A stretch of 44,111 nucleotides of DNA, taken from positions 1-44,111 of the forward strand of contig CAZGWV010000020.1 in assembly GCA_964529555.1 (NCBI GenBank), given 5' to 3'. Under the pieces are notes generated by a model. It did no database searches. It was not told where the DNA came from and saw only the letters and a list, made by a program, of their open reading frames with translations. Positions within the stretch are counted from its first letter, which is position 1. Every line of letters begins with the position of its first letter. Below are positions 33,314 to 42,662 of the stretch, piece after piece. The position numbers were made by a program, and so were the translations under genes. Source of the stretch: UBA7672 sp964529555. Its GTDB lineage: Bacteria > Pseudomonadota > Alphaproteobacteria > Caulobacterales > Hyphomonadaceae.

Positions 33314-34090
33314 ATGAAGGAAGCAGATACCAAGGACCTCATCCCGACGGACTTCGTCCGCAAGATGAAGTTCTATCTGACTTCTCCACAGCCCTGCCCC
33401 TACCTGCCGGGAAAGATGGAGCGGAAGGTTTTCGCCAACCTTGCCGTCGATGGCGCGGTCAACCTGAACGACAGCCTGACACGCTCCGGCTTCCGCCGGT
33501 CGCAGACGATTGCCTACCGCCCCGCCTGCAAGACATGCGGAGCGTGCCGCTCGGTGCGGATCGATGTGGCCACCTTCAAGATGACGCGCCGCTGGAAGCG
33601 CGTGCTGGCGCGCAACACCATGCTGGAGCGCACACCGAACACCGCGCGGGCGACACGCGAGCAGTTCCGCCTGCTGAAGCGCTATCTTGATGACCGCCAT
33701 CCAGGCGGCGGCATGACCGACATGGAAATCCGCGACTATGCCGGCATGGTGGACGCAAGCCCCGTGCGCACCGTCGTGTTCGAATACCGCAACCGCGTGC
33801 AGCCCGGCGCCGAGGACGATGGTACGCTGCAGGCCGCCGCGTTGACCGACGTGCTGCGTGACGGATTGTCGATGGTCTACTCGTTCTTCCGGCCGGAACT
33901 CTCCGAGCGCAGCATGGGCTCCTACATGGTGCTCGACCATGTGCGCCTCGCTTCCGAACTGGGCCTGCCCTACGTCTATCTCGGCTATTGGGTGAAGGGT
34001 TCGGAGAAGATGGGCTACAAGTCCGACTTCGGCCCGCTCGAAGTGTTCGACGGCGCCAACTGGCGTCCGCTCACGGACGACGAGATCTAG
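33314..34090 (+). CDS. bpt: Aspartate/glutamate leucyltransferase (N-end rule)
   Basis: The 258-residue protein is of the arginyl/leucyl-tRNA-protein transferase family. The N-terminal cysteine cluster C-K-T-C-G-A-C-R-S-V-R (about residues 73-83) and C-terminal blocks Y-V-Y-L-G-Y-W-V and M-G-Y-K-S are typical. Bacterial Bpt adds Leu from leucyl-tRNA to proteins starting with Asp or Glu, marking them for ClpS/ClpAP degradation. Length is normal. There is no strong ribosome site at ATG 33314, but the family N-terminus starts here. It ends 38 bp before the convergent GNAT stop. Confidence 0.9.
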   Translation: MKEADTKDLIPTDFVRKMKFYLTSPQPCPYLPGKMERKVFANLAVDGAVNLNDSLTRSGFRRSQTIAYRPACKTCGACRSVRIDVATFKMTRRWKRVLARNTMLERTPNTARATREQFRLLKRYLDDRHPGGGMTDMEIRDYAGMVDASPVRTVVFEYRNRVQPGAEDDGTLQAAALTDVLRDGLSMVYSFFRPELSERSMGSYMVLDHVRLASELGLPYVYLGYWVKGSEKMGYKSDFGPLEVFDGANWRPLTDDEI

Positions 34091-34127
34091 AGTACGTTGT
34101 CGGATTAGCCGTCGCGCAAACGTCGGA

Positions 34128-34617
34128 TTACAGAAACAGTTCCAGCTGAACATCGGCCCGCGCATAGGGTGACGGCTGAGGCTCGCGCAAAGGCTGGAAG
34201 CCCACATCCCGATAGAGCTTCAGCGCGGGAGCTAGCGCGGAATTGGTTTCGAGATAGACGCGCGACATGCCCATNNNNNNNNNNNNNNNNNNNNNNNNNN
34301 NNNNNNNNNNNNNNNNNNNNNNNNNNNNNNNNNNNNNNNNNNNNNNNNNNNNNNNNNNNNNNNNNNNNNNNNNNGCCCATCTTTGCAAGCTCGACCGAGC
34401 CTGCGTCGATGACCATCAGCGCGACGACGCCGACGGTCGCGCCAGCATCATCGGCAACCAGGATCGCACCGCCCGGATCGAGAATGTACTTGTCTGGGTC
34501 GTCGAGGACGTCGCGATCTTTCTGCTCGACCGCGAAGTAGCGCTCGATCCAGGCGAGGTTGATATCGCGAAAGGCAGCGGCGTCGCCGGGGCGGTAATCC
34601 CTGACGACGACGGCCAT
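34128..34617 (-). CDS. GNAT family N-acetyltransferase, interrupted by an assembly gap
   Basis: The N-terminal 81 residues (to V-E-L-A-K-M-G) and the C-terminal 47 or so (R-V-Y-L-E-T-N then A-P-A-L-K-L-Y-R-D-V-G-F) are clear GNAT parts. The missing middle should contain the acetyl-CoA loop. The correct C-terminal frame stops at 34128; the frame kept open through the N-run continues to 34105 and is nonsense, so the true gap is not 100 nt long. About 25-30 residues (75-90 nt) are expected to be missing. ATG 34617 begins 2 nt after the lemA stop, so the two genes are coupled. Confidence 0.75.
34275..34374. other. Assembly gap, exactly 100 N
   Basis: The N-run lies inside the GNAT gene at 34128-34617 and changes its reading frame, showing that the spacer length is arbitrary. 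Confidence 0.95.
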
Positions 34618-34619
34618 GC

Positions 34620-35189
34620 CTAGAATTTCACCTGCGGCGCAACGTTGAGCTGTGCGCGCTCTGTCTCGCCGACGTCGAACATCTCGCGGCCCGTGAAGCC
34701 AGTGGCGCCCGCGATCAGCGAAGCAGGAAACTGCTCGATCGCCGTGTTGTAGTCGTTGACGGCTGAGTTGTAGAAGCGGCGCGCGGCGGCGACCTTGTCT
34801 TCGATGGAGGACAACTCGGTCTGAAGCTGCAGGAAATTGGAGCTGGCCTTGAGGTCCGGGTAGGCCTCGGCCAACGCGAACAGGCGGCCAAGCGCGCCCG
34901 AGAGAACACCCTCGGCTGCGCCGATGGCGGCGGGGCCCTGCGCATTGGCGGCGGCGGTGCGGGCGGCAATGACGGCGTCGAGCGTCGACTTCTCGTGAGC
35001 GGCGTATCCCTTCACCGTCTCGACCAGGTTCGGGATCAGCTCGCGGCGCAGCTTCAGCTGGACGTCGATGCCCGAGAAGGCCTCGTTCACGGTCTGCCGC
35101 TTTGCGACCAGCCCGTTGTAGATGAAGATGATCGAAATGATGATCAGGGCGACCACGCCCAGGATTATGTAGAGCGTCATATTATCCAT
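34620..35189 (-). CDS. lemA: LemA family protein
   Basis: The 189-residue protein has one N-terminal membrane helix (about residues 5-25) followed by the long helical LemA domain: Y-N-G-L-V-x-x-R-Q-x-V-N-E-A (about 24-37), L-K-x-R-x-x-L-I-P-N-L-V-E-T-V-K-G-Y (about 46-63), and a Y-P-D-L-K-A-S-x-N-F block near 110. LemA proteins have a short N-terminus outside and a helical bundle inside; their job is unclear. An in-frame ATG at 35180 is an alternative start. It diverges from the FAD enzyme and runs into the GNAT gene. No neighbouring TPM-domain or DUF2207-type partner, common next to lemA elsewhere, is visible. Confidence 0.9.
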   Translation of the reverse strand: MDNMTLYIILGVVALIIISIIFIYNGLVAKRQTVNEAFSGIDVQLKLRRELIPNLVETVKGYAAHEKSTLDAVIAARTAAANAQGPAAIGAAEGVLSGALGRLFALAEAYPDLKASSNFLQLQTELSSIEDKVAAARRFYNSAVNDYNTAIEQFPASLIAGATGFTGREMFDVGETERAQLNVAPQVKF

Positions 35190-35366
35190 GACGTGCGGCC
35201 CCTTGCATCCGTCCGACGATTCCCGGACCCGCTACAGGGTATCGTATCGCAGCCGCGAATCCAGTGCGCAAAATCCCGCTTTTGCGACCGATCACGGGTT
35301 TGACGGGCCACGCGGGGGGCTTAGGCTCGGCGCGCCTGACTATCGGGGCGACGAACGGGTGAATCG

Positions 35367-36692
35367 ATGAAATCCGGCGAATGCGCAATCGTGACCGGCG
35401 GCGGCATGGCGGGGCTTGCGGCGGCGGCGGCGCTGGCCGGGCGGTTCGCCGAGGTCGTGGTGATCGACCGGGATGCCCTGCCCGATGCAGCGCAGGTCCG
35501 CATGGGGGCGGGCCAGGGCGCGCACCTGCACCAGTTGCTGAAGGCCGGGGAACAGTCGCTCGAACGCCTGCTGCCGGGCGTTACGGATGCCTTCTACGCA
35601 GCCGGCGCGCGCCGCATGCGCGTCGGCCGGGATGTGAAGGTGTTCGATTTCGGCGGCTGGATGGACGAATGCGATGCCGGTTTTGACGTTACCTCGCTGT
35701 CGCGCCCCGCCTATGAACACGTCGTGCGCACCCATGTGGCGGCTTTGCCGGGCGTGAGTATCCGCGCAGAAACCCCGGTGAAACGCTTCATCGTCGAGAA
35801 CGGCCGCTGCACCGGCGTCGAACTCGAAGATGGCGAGAAGCTTTCAGCTGATCTCGTGGTCGATGCGTCAGGCATGACGGCGCCGCTGATAGGCCAGCTT
35901 GTCGAGGATGGTCACGCGGCAATCGAGACCGAAGACGTACGGATCAACGTCGCCTATTCAACGGTCCGATTCCGCCAGCCGGATGCGTACAAGGGCGAGA
36001 ACCACGGCTACTTCCTCCTGCCGGGGCCGCCAGGCAAGCGCTTCGGCTTCCTGCTGCCTATCGAGGACGATCGGTGGATTCTGTCAGTCGGCGCGCGCGG
36101 CAAGGATTCCCCACCCCGCTCGCTGGCCGAAATGCTGGCCTATGCCGAACAGCTCGATCCGGCAGTCCATGTGCGCGTGCGCGATGCCGAGCCGCTTAGC
36201 GAGCTGCGCACTTTCCGCAAGCCGACAGCCACACGCCGGAAAATCTGGGAAGCCAGCAAATGGCCCGAGCGCCTGCTTGTCGTCGGCGATGCGCTCAGCA
36301 GCGTGAACCCGACCTACGGCCAGGGCATGACCGTAGCGGCCGGCGAGGCGGACGCGCTCGCGACCTTGCTCGATGCACGCGCCGCAGAGGGCGCCGGCCT
36401 CGATGGCCTCGCCGCCGCCTTCCTCCAGCTTGCAGGAGAGATATCGGGCCGGGCGTGGAGCCTCTCGATCAATTCCGACTATGTGTACGAAGAGACCGAG
36501 GGCGAGCGCCCCGCCGCCTACGCGATGAACCGCGCCGTCGCCGCCACGCTACGCAGGCTGGCGGATGAAGACCTTGAATTCCGCGTGCTGCGCTATCGCC
36601 TTGTTCACATGCTGGACTCGGCCAATTCGCTGCGCGAGGGGCCGATGGGCATCAAGTTCTTCACAGCCCTGCAGGGGAGCATGGCCTCGTGA
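35367..36692 (+). CDS. FAD-dependent monooxygenase-like oxidoreductase
   Basis: The 441-residue flavoprotein has the N-terminal dinucleotide motif V-T-G-G-G-M-A-G-L-A-A-A (about residues 9-20) and Q-G-A-H-L-H-Q-L-L near residue 50. L-V-V-D-A-S-G lies at about 165, and G-D-A-L-S-S-V-N-P-T-Y-G-Q-G-M (about 306-320) is the usual second FAD contact of the aromatic hydroxylase/halogenase-type superfamily. The G-x-H-x-H-x-L-L pattern is found in a branch of uncharacterised monooxygenases. No halogenase W-x-W-x-I-P motif is seen. The substrate is unknown. The stop overlaps the next gene's GTG (GTGA), so the two are co-translated. Confidence 0.8.
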   Translation: MKSGECAIVTGGGMAGLAAAAALAGRFAEVVVIDRDALPDAAQVRMGAGQGAHLHQLLKAGEQSLERLLPGVTDAFYAAGARRMRVGRDVKVFDFGGWMDECDAGFDVTSLSRPAYEHVVRTHVAALPGVSIRAETPVKRFIVENGRCTGVELEDGEKLSADLVVDASGMTAPLIGQLVEDGHAAIETEDVRINVAYSTVRFRQPDAYKGENHGYFLLPGPPGKRFGFLLPIEDDRWILSVGARGKDSPPRSLAEMLAYAEQLDPAVHVRVRDAEPLSELRTFRKPTATRRKIWEASKWPERLLVVGDALSSVNPTYGQGMTVAAGEADALATLLDARAAEGAGLDGLAAAFLQLAGEISGRAWSLSINSDYVYEETEGERPAAYAMNRAVAATLRRLADEDLEFRVLRYRLVHMLDSANSLREGPMGIKFFTALQGSMAS

Positions 36693-37195
36693 CGACGATC
36701 CGGCCGTCGCGAGCGGCGGAAATCTTCCGGTTGCAGGAGATCGAACGCGCCGCCGCCGAGCTGTTTCGCGGCAGCGGCCTGATCGACATCGACAGCATGG
36801 CGGTCGTCTCCCTAACCGATCACATCGCCGCAATCGATGCCGGGCTGTCTTTCGCCTGTGACGTGGACGGGCGCGTCGCTGGCTTTGCCATCGGCGAATG
36901 GCAGGAGCGCGATGCGTACCTGCATGAGCTTGACGTCGATCCTGCGTTCCAGAAACGCGGCGTGGGCGCGGCGCTGGTGCGGACCTTCATCGACGCTGCT
37001 CGCGCCAGACACGCCAGCGGCATATATCTCGCGACATTCCGTGACCCGCCGTGGAACGCGCCTTTCTACCGCAAGATCGGCTTCAACGATGTGGCTCGTG
37101 CGGACTACCTGCCTTGGATGACCGCACTGGAGGAAAGCCAGGCGGCCTTTCTCGATCTCTCCACGCGCGTCTTCATGAAGTTTGGTCGCATCTGA
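36689..37195 (+). CDS. GNAT family N-acetyltransferase
   Basis: The 168-residue acetyltransferase starts at a GTG that overlaps the stop of the FAD enzyme by 4 nt. L-D-V-D-P-A-F-Q-K-R-G-V-G-A-A-L is the acetyl-CoA strand and loop (about residues 83-98), and A-P-F-Y-R-K-I-G-F lies at about 131-139. The tight coupling suggests that it modifies a product or substrate related to the oxidoreductase, but both could simply share a promoter. Confidence 0.8.
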   Translation: MTTIRPSRAAEIFRLQEIERAAAELFRGSGLIDIDSMAVVSLTDHIAAIDAGLSFACDVDGRVAGFAIGEWQERDAYLHELDVDPAFQKRGVGAALVRTFIDAARARHASGIYLATFRDPPWNAPFYRKIGFNDVARADYLPWMTALEESQAAFLDLSTRVFMKFGRI

Positions 37196-37260
37196 AAATC
37201 AGCGCCACGAGTTGGATCACGCCCATAACGCCCTAAGTTAGCTTGCGGACATGGAGCGAT

Positions 37261-38013
37261 ATGCCTGATTTTATTTCTATTTCTGAGCCGCCGCTGCGGC
37301 TGCTGCAGCGAGCCAGCCTGTTTCTGGACCTCGACGGCACGGTGCTCGAGCTAGCTGAAACGCCGCATGCAGTGATCGTGAGCGAGGATGCGGCAAGCGT
37401 GCTCAGGCTCGCGCAGCAGCGGCTTGAAGGCCGCCTTGCGCTGATAAGCGGTCGCAGCGCGGACAGCGTCGCGGCGTTATTCCCCGACCTCGCGCTGAAT
37501 ATCGGCGGCAGCCACGGGCTTGAGCGGCGCCGCGCAGACGGGCGCAGCAACCGCCCGGCTCGCGCCGAAACAATCGACCACGCCCTTGCCCGGCTGCGCG
37601 AGCTGGCAGCACGGCACGCGGGACTGCTGGTGGAAGACAAGCCGTTTGGAGCTGCCCTGCACTATCGCGGAGCGCCCCACATGGAGGCCGCCAGCCGCGC
37701 ACTGGCGGAAGCCATAGCGGTCGAGACCGGCCTGATCCTCCAGCCCGGCAAGATGGTGGTCGAACTCAAGACCTCCGCCACGAACAAGGGAGACGCCCTG
37801 GCCGCGTTCATGGCCGACGCCCCCATGAGCGGCGGCGTTCCTGTATTTCTCGGCGACGATGACAATGACGAACCGGCCTTCGCCATGGCGAAGCAACTCG
37901 GCGGTGCGGGTATTCTGGTTGGGGCGGCGCGCAACACCCACGCCACCTGGAATTTGCCAAGTGTAGGCGCAGCTCTCCGCTGGCTGCGCGCGGGACTGGA
38001 GGCCAGCGTATGA
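37261..38013 (+). CDS. otsB: Trehalose-6-phosphate phosphatase
   Basis: The 250-residue HAD-family phosphatase has D-L-D-G-T (about residues 23-27, nucleophile and acid Asp), I-S-G-R-S (motif II), the Lys of T-N-K-G-D-A-L (motif III) and F-L-G-D-D-D-N-D-E (metal-binding motif IV). It removes the phosphate from trehalose-6-phosphate to give trehalose in the cytosol. GGAG lies 6 nt before ATG 37261. It is the first gene of the operon, and the stop overlaps the GH15 start by 4 nt. Confidence 0.92.
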   Translation: MPDFISISEPPLRLLQRASLFLDLDGTVLELAETPHAVIVSEDAASVLRLAQQRLEGRLALISGRSADSVAALFPDLALNIGGSHGLERRRADGRSNRPARAETIDHALARLRELAARHAGLLVEDKPFGAALHYRGAPHMEAASRALAEAIAVETGLILQPGKMVVELKTSATNKGDALAAFMADAPMSGGVPVFLGDDDNDEPAFAMAKQLGGAGILVGAARNTHATWNLPSVGAALRWLRAGLEASV

Positions 38014-39803
38014 CCGCTTCGCTGGACCTCTGGCCGATCGGCAATTGCCAGGTCAGCGCGCTGGTTGATCGCGCCGGGCGCTTCGTGTGGGCGTGCGCGC
38101 CGCGCGTGGATGGCGATCCTGTGTTCTCGAACCTGTTGACCACGACTGACGAGGGCGTCGAACCTGCGGGCCTCTGGACGATCGACCTCGAAGACTGCGT
38201 CGCGACCGAGCAGAACTATGTGCGCAATACGCCGGTGCTGGTGACACGTCACACCGATCGCCACGGCAGCGCGATCGAGATCGTCGATTTTTGCCCGCGC
38301 ACCGAACGTCACGACCGTATTTATCGTCCTGTCGCCTTCGTCCGTATCGTGCGGCCGCTTCGCGGCAGCCCGCGCATCCGTGTTCGCGTGCGGCCAACAC
38401 ATAGCTGGGGCCGCACCGATGTCGAGCGGGTGACCGGCTCGAACCATATCCGCTTTCACGCGCCGACCTGGGCGTTGCGTCTCACGACGACCGCGCCGGT
38501 CGGCATGGTTCTTGAGGAGCGGCCATTCCGCATCGAAAAGCCGCTGCACTTCTTCCTTGGCCCGGACGAATCGTTCGCCGGCCCGCTCGGCGCGATCATC
38601 GACCAGATGTTGGCCGATACAACGGCCGGCTGGCATATGTGGACGCGCGGCCTGGCCACCCCCGCCGAGTGGCAGGATGTGGTGATCCGCGCCGCCATCA
38701 CGCTGAAGCTTTGCCAGCATGAAGAAACCGGCGCCATCGTCGCGGCGCTGACAACATCCATCCCGGAGCATGCAGGCTCGCAACGCAACTGGGACTATCG
38801 GTTCTGCTGGATCCGGGACGCCTACTACACGGTGCAGGCGCTGAACCGCCTCGGCGCGCTGGACGTGCTGGAGAGCTATCTCTCCTACCTGCGCAACATC
38901 GTCGATGGGGCGGGCGGCGGGCATATCCAGCCGCTGTACGGCGTTCTGGGCGAAGCGAAGATCGAAGAGCGGGTCGAGTCGGGATTGCGGGGCTATCGCG
39001 GCATGGGGCCGGTCCGCGCCGGCAACGACGCCTATCGCCAGGTCCAGCACGACGCCTATGGGCAGATCGTGCTGTCGAGCGTTCAGGCCTTCGTTGACCA
39101 GCGCTTGTTGCGGCCAGCGGGCCCGGAAGACTTTGCGGCCCTGGAGCGCGTGGGCGAGCACGCCTGGGCGGTCCACGACAAGCCGGACGCAGGGCTGTGG
39201 GAACTGCGCACGAAACAGGACATCCACACCTACTCCGCCGCCATGTGCTGGGCGGCATGTGACCGGCTGGCGACGGCGGCGTCAGCGTTGGGCATGCCCG
39301 ACCGCGCAACGTTCTGGGCGGAACGAGCGCAGCGCATCCGCGAGCGCATCGAGACATCTGCCTGGAACGCAGAGCGCGGCTACGTTTCGGCAACGCTGAC
39401 CGGCGACCAGCTGGACGCCAGCCTGCTACAGTTGCTGGACCTGCGCTTTCTCGCGCCGACAGACCCGCGCTTCAAGGGTACGCTTGATGCGGTCGAGAAG
39501 CGGCTGCGGCGGGGATCGCACATGCTGCGCTATGCCCATGAGGACGATTTCGGAATGCCCGCAACGGCGTTCAACGTCTGCACCTTCTGGCTGATCGAAG
39601 CGCTGCAGCTGACCGGGCGCACGGCGGACGCGCGCGAACTGTTCGAGGAGATGCTATCGCGACGGACGGCGGCGGGGCTTCTCTCGGAAGATATCGATCC
39701 CGTTACCGGCGAGTTGTGGGGCAACTTTCCGCAAACCTATTCGCTGGTCGGTCTGATCAATTGTGCGGGCCTGCTCAGCAAACCCTGGAGCGCCATGCGA
39801 TGA
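38010..39803 (+). CDS. Glycoside hydrolase family 15 protein (trehalase/glucoamylase-like)
   Basis: The 597-residue enzyme has an N-terminal beta-sandwich (about residues 1-210) and an (alpha/alpha)6 barrel (about 220-590). Barrel motifs include N-W-D-Y-R-F-C-W-I-R-D-A (about 260-271), L-W-E-L-R-T followed by H-T-Y-S-A-A-M-C-W-A (about 395-418), and S-E-D-I-D-P near 560 with the second carboxylate, then G-N-F-P-Q. Placement between otsB and otsA, with ATGA overlaps on both sides, is a known arrangement in several Proteobacteria and suggests trehalose hydrolysis or turnover. Glucoamylase-type activity on other alpha-glucosides is the main alternative. No signal peptide is present, so it is cytosolic. 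Confidence 0.88.
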   Translation: MTASLDLWPIGNCQVSALVDRAGRFVWACAPRVDGDPVFSNLLTTTDEGVEPAGLWTIDLEDCVATEQNYVRNTPVLVTRHTDRHGSAIEIVDFCPRTERHDRIYRPVAFVRIVRPLRGSPRIRVRVRPTHSWGRTDVERVTGSNHIRFHAPTWALRLTTTAPVGMVLEERPFRIEKPLHFFLGPDESFAGPLGAIIDQMLADTTAGWHMWTRGLATPAEWQDVVIRAAITLKLCQHEETGAIVAALTTSIPEHAGSQRNWDYRFCWIRDAYYTVQALNRLGALDVLESYLSYLRNIVDGAGGGHIQPLYGVLGEAKIEERVESGLRGYRGMGPVRAGNDAYRQVQHDAYGQIVLSSVQAFVDQRLLRPAGPEDFAALERVGEHAWAVHDKPDAGLWELRTKQDIHTYSAAMCWAACDRLATAASALGMPDRATFWAERAQRIRERIETSAWNAERGYVSATLTGDQLDASLLQLLDLRFLAPTDPRFKGTLDAVEKRLRRGSHMLRYAHEDDFGMPATAFNVCTFWLIEALQLTGRTADARELFEEMLSRRTAAGLLSEDIDPVTGELWGNFPQTYSLVGLINCAGLLSKPWSAMR

Positions 39804-41173
39804 GCAGGCTGATTATCGTTTCCAATCGCGTCCATGCCCCCAGCGGCCCCGACACGGGGTCACAGGGCGGCCTCGCCGTCGCGCTGCAGGCGGCCCTGCG
39901 CGAGCACCGCGGCATCTGGTTTGGATGGTCAGGCGAGCGCACTGACGCCTACACCGGCCAGATCAATTTCCATCGCGACGAAGAGGTGACCACTGCCACG
40001 GTCGACCTCGAAGATCAGGATATCGAGGAGTACTATAACGGCTTCGCCAACCGGACTCTCTGGCCGCTGTTTCACTACCGCATTGATCTCGCCGAGTACG
40101 AGCGTGGTTTTGCCGACGGATACCGGCGCGTGAACGAGCGGCTGGCGGAGACGCTTAGGCCGCTGATCGAGCCAGACGATGCAGTCTGGGTGCAGGACTA
40201 TCACCTCTTCCCGCTTGGCGAGGCGTTGCGCCGTTTCGAGGTGCGTAATCGGCTCGGCTTCTTCCTGCACATCCCCTGGCCGCCGCGGCGGTTGCTCTCC
40301 ACGCTTCCACAGGCCGACGAACTGGTGCGCGCGATGTTCGCCTACGACCTGATCGGTTTCCACACCGACGAATGGCTGAACTCCTTCCGCGAGTACGCCC
40401 AGCACGAAATGGGCGCAACCTGGGACGGCGCAAACACGCTGACGCTTGGCGATCGCACCGTGCGCCTGCTGAGCTGCCCCATCGGCATCGACGCGGACGA
40501 GTTTGCCGCGCTTTCAGGCAGCGACACGGCCATGGAGGCATTCCGGCAGATGGTCGAGAGCGCCAATGGCCGGACCATGATGATCGGCGTCGATCGGCTC
40601 GACTATTCCAAGGGACTCGAAGAACGCTTTCTCGGCTATGAACGCTTCCTTCGCGAACACGAGGACGAGCGCAAGCAGGTGTTCCTGTTGCAGATCGCAC
40701 CGCCTTCGCGCGCGACGGTGGAGTCCTACCAGAAAATCCGTTCACGGCTGGAGGCGCTGTCGGGGCAGATCAACGGAGCCTATGCGGATGTCGACTGGGT
40801 GCCTATCCGCTATGTGAACAATGGCTACCCGCGAGATATCCTGGCCGGGATCTATCGCGCGGCGAAGATCGGCCTGGTGACCCCTCTGCGCGATGGCATG
40901 AACCTCGTCGCGAAGGAATACGTCGCAGCCCAGGACCCGGACGATCCCGGCGTCCTGATCCTGTCGCGCTTTGCCGGCGCTGCCAGCCAGTTGTTGGACG
41001 CCGTTCTGGTGAACCCTCACAGCGCGGAGGAAATGTCCGACGCCATTGTCACTGCCATGAAGATGGAGCGACAAGAGCGCGTGCGCCGCTGGCGCAACAT
41101 GATGGCGTCCATCCGCAAGAACGACGTGATCTGGTGGCGCAAGACGTTCACCGAAGAACTGATGGCCGCCTGA
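39800..41173 (+). CDS. otsA: Trehalose-6-phosphate synthase
   Basis: The 457-residue GT20 enzyme has I-V-S-N-R-V at the start, the phosphate loop G-G-L-A-V-A-L, W-F-G-W-S-G, W-V-Q-D-Y-H-L-F, F-F-L-H-I-P-W-P, D-Y-S-K-G-L-E-E-R-F and P-L-R-D-G-M-N-L-V-A-K-E-Y. All of these line the UDP-glucose and glucose-6-phosphate sites. It makes trehalose-6-phosphate for otsB. ATG 39800 overlaps the GH15 stop; a frame open further upstream is antisense-free but unlike the family. It ends 10 nt before the stop of the convergent symporter gene, leaving no room for separate terminators. Confidence 0.94.
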   Translation: MSRLIIVSNRVHAPSGPDTGSQGGLAVALQAALREHRGIWFGWSGERTDAYTGQINFHRDEEVTTATVDLEDQDIEEYYNGFANRTLWPLFHYRIDLAEYERGFADGYRRVNERLAETLRPLIEPDDAVWVQDYHLFPLGEALRRFEVRNRLGFFLHIPWPPRRLLSTLPQADELVRAMFAYDLIGFHTDEWLNSFREYAQHEMGATWDGANTLTLGDRTVRLLSCPIGIDADEFAALSGSDTAMEAFRQMVESANGRTMMIGVDRLDYSKGLEERFLGYERFLREHEDERKQVFLLQIAPPSRATVESYQKIRSRLEALSGQINGAYADVDWVPIRYVNNGYPRDILAGIYRAAKIGLVTPLRDGMNLVAKEYVAAQDPDDPGVLILSRFAGAASQLLDAVLVNPHSAEEMSDAIVTAMKMERQERVRRWRNMMASIRKNDVIWWRKTFTEELMAA

Positions 41174-41183
41174 ACCGCAGCGC

Positions 41184-42623
41184 TTACCGATGGCGGGCGC
41201 TCAACGATTTGAGATTGTCTTCGTGCTGCGCCCGATCCAGCGCGTAGAGCGATATCGCCGCAAGCATAAGAAGCCGCAGCAGCAGCATCACGGGCAGATA
41301 CCACCAGCCAAGCGCGAGAAGCGTGGCGTCGGGCACCTCTCCAGGGGCGGCCCCGGTCGGGAAGCTGGCGAGCGCCAGCACCACGGCGGCAATCGTCAAT
41401 CCGAGCCCGGATGTGATCTTCTGTATGAAGGTGTTGGCCGCAAAGAACACGCCCTCGGAGCGGCGGCCCGTCTTCAGTTCGGATTGTTCGACAAGATCCG
41501 AAATCATCGAGGCGATCAGAATCTGCGTCGCAACGACGATGATCACATCGACCTGCCCCAGCGCGAACACGAACCAGAATGCGGCGTCCGTCGCGGGCTG
41601 CAGCACGCCCAACAGCCGCAGGACAATGCCCAGAGGCGACACCAACATGCCGACGAAGCACAACGCCATCGCCGCGTGTTTCTTGCCCAGTCGGCGTGAC
41701 AGCATGGGCGCAAGAACGGCGCCCAGCGTGGCCGAGAAGAAGATCGCCAGCGTGATGAACCCTATCTGTTCGGAGCGGAAGCCCCAGAAGAAGGTTGTAA
41801 AATAGACCGACAATGCGCCGCCGAGGCCGGCCGCCACAAACGCGAACATCGCCATCAGGAAGATCGCGAGAAAGGACTTGTTGGCGAGCGTCTCGAATAT
41901 CTCGCGGAACACCATGCCCAGCGTAACCTTGCGCACGGCAGGCAAGGTGAGCTTGGCAGCTTCGCCATGCGTCCCCATGGAGGACACCACGATGGCAAGA
42001 AAAATCAGGCTCGCGGCGATCCACCCATACACGGCATAGGCATCGCGGTTGAACTGCCCGTTGGTGATCTCCGGCGTCACGAAGGCGGGGAACAGGACGA
42101 TGAACATCATCACCGTCATGGCGTTGCCGAACGTCCAGCCGAAGAAGCTGCGATAGGATTGCAGATTGCTACGCTGGTCATAGTCGCGCGTCAGCTCAGG
42201 CGCGAGCGCGGCATTCGGCGTCTCGAAGAATGTGATGAAGGTCCGCGTCAGAACAGCGAGGACCAGCAGATACCAGAACAGCGCTTCGTCGCTCCACCCC
42301 GCTGGCGGGCTCCACAGCAGGTAGTAGCTGAGCGCGACCGGCACAGCCGAGGCGTACATGAAGGGATGTCGCCTGCCCCACTTCGAGCGGAAATTGTCCG
42401 ACCAGTACCCGACAATCGGATCGGAGATCGCGTCCATCACCAGCGCGATGGTAAGCGCGAAACCCACCAGCGGCGCATCCACGCCGATGACCTGACTGTA
42501 GAAGATCAGCAGAAAGAAACCGAAGCCCTGATCCTTGATCCCGAACGCCGCCGAGCCGAGGCCGTAGGCGATCTTGGTGCGAAGCGATGGAGATGTCGCC
42601 GCTGTCGTCGGGCCCTTGGTCAT
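41184..42623 (-). CDS. MFS transporter of the GPH (glycoside-pentoside-hexuronide) cation symporter family
   Basis: The 479-residue membrane protein has about 12 helices. The GPH/MelB signature is clear: A-L-V-M-D-A-I-S-D-P-I-V-G-Y-W-S-D in helix 2 and the loop S-K-W-G-R-R-H-P-F (about residues 80-88). Members import oligosaccharides with Na+ or H+. Being tail to tail with the trehalose genes, it may carry trehalose or another alpha-glucoside that the GH15 enzyme can split, but it is on its own transcript. The start at ATG 42623 lacks a strong ribosome site but fits the family N-terminus. Confidence 0.85.
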   Translation of the reverse strand: MTKGPTTAATSPSLRTKIAYGLGSAAFGIKDQGFGFFLLIFYSQVIGVDAPLVGFALTIALVMDAISDPIVGYWSDNFRSKWGRRHPFMYASAVPVALSYYLLWSPPAGWSDEALFWYLLVLAVLTRTFITFFETPNAALAPELTRDYDQRSNLQSYRSFFGWTFGNAMTVMMFIVLFPAFVTPEITNGQFNRDAYAVYGWIAASLIFLAIVVSSMGTHGEAAKLTLPAVRKVTLGMVFREIFETLANKSFLAIFLMAMFAFVAAGLGGALSVYFTTFFWGFRSEQIGFITLAIFFSATLGAVLAPMLSRRLGKKHAAMALCFVGMLVSPLGIVLRLLGVLQPATDAAFWFVFALGQVDVIIVVATQILIASMISDLVEQSELKTGRRSEGVFFAANTFIQKITSGLGLTIAAVVLALASFPTGAAPGEVPDATLLALGWWYLPVMLLLRLLMLAAISLYALDRAQHEDNLKSLSARHR

Positions 42624-42662
42624 TCGACAAGGCTAGGCGCGGATGCGCTGCATCAACAACCC

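Noticed and set aside
34099..34140. Direct repeat of GTCGGATTA between bpt and the GNAT gene.
   Set aside because: Two 9-bp copies in 42 bp, with no third copy and no flanking mobile gene, are too weak to call an attachment site or iteron.
34105..34617. The GNAT frame that stays open to 34105.
   Set aside because: After the N-run this frame encodes Arg/Ser-rich nonsense. The frame ending at 34128 carries the proper GNAT C-terminus.
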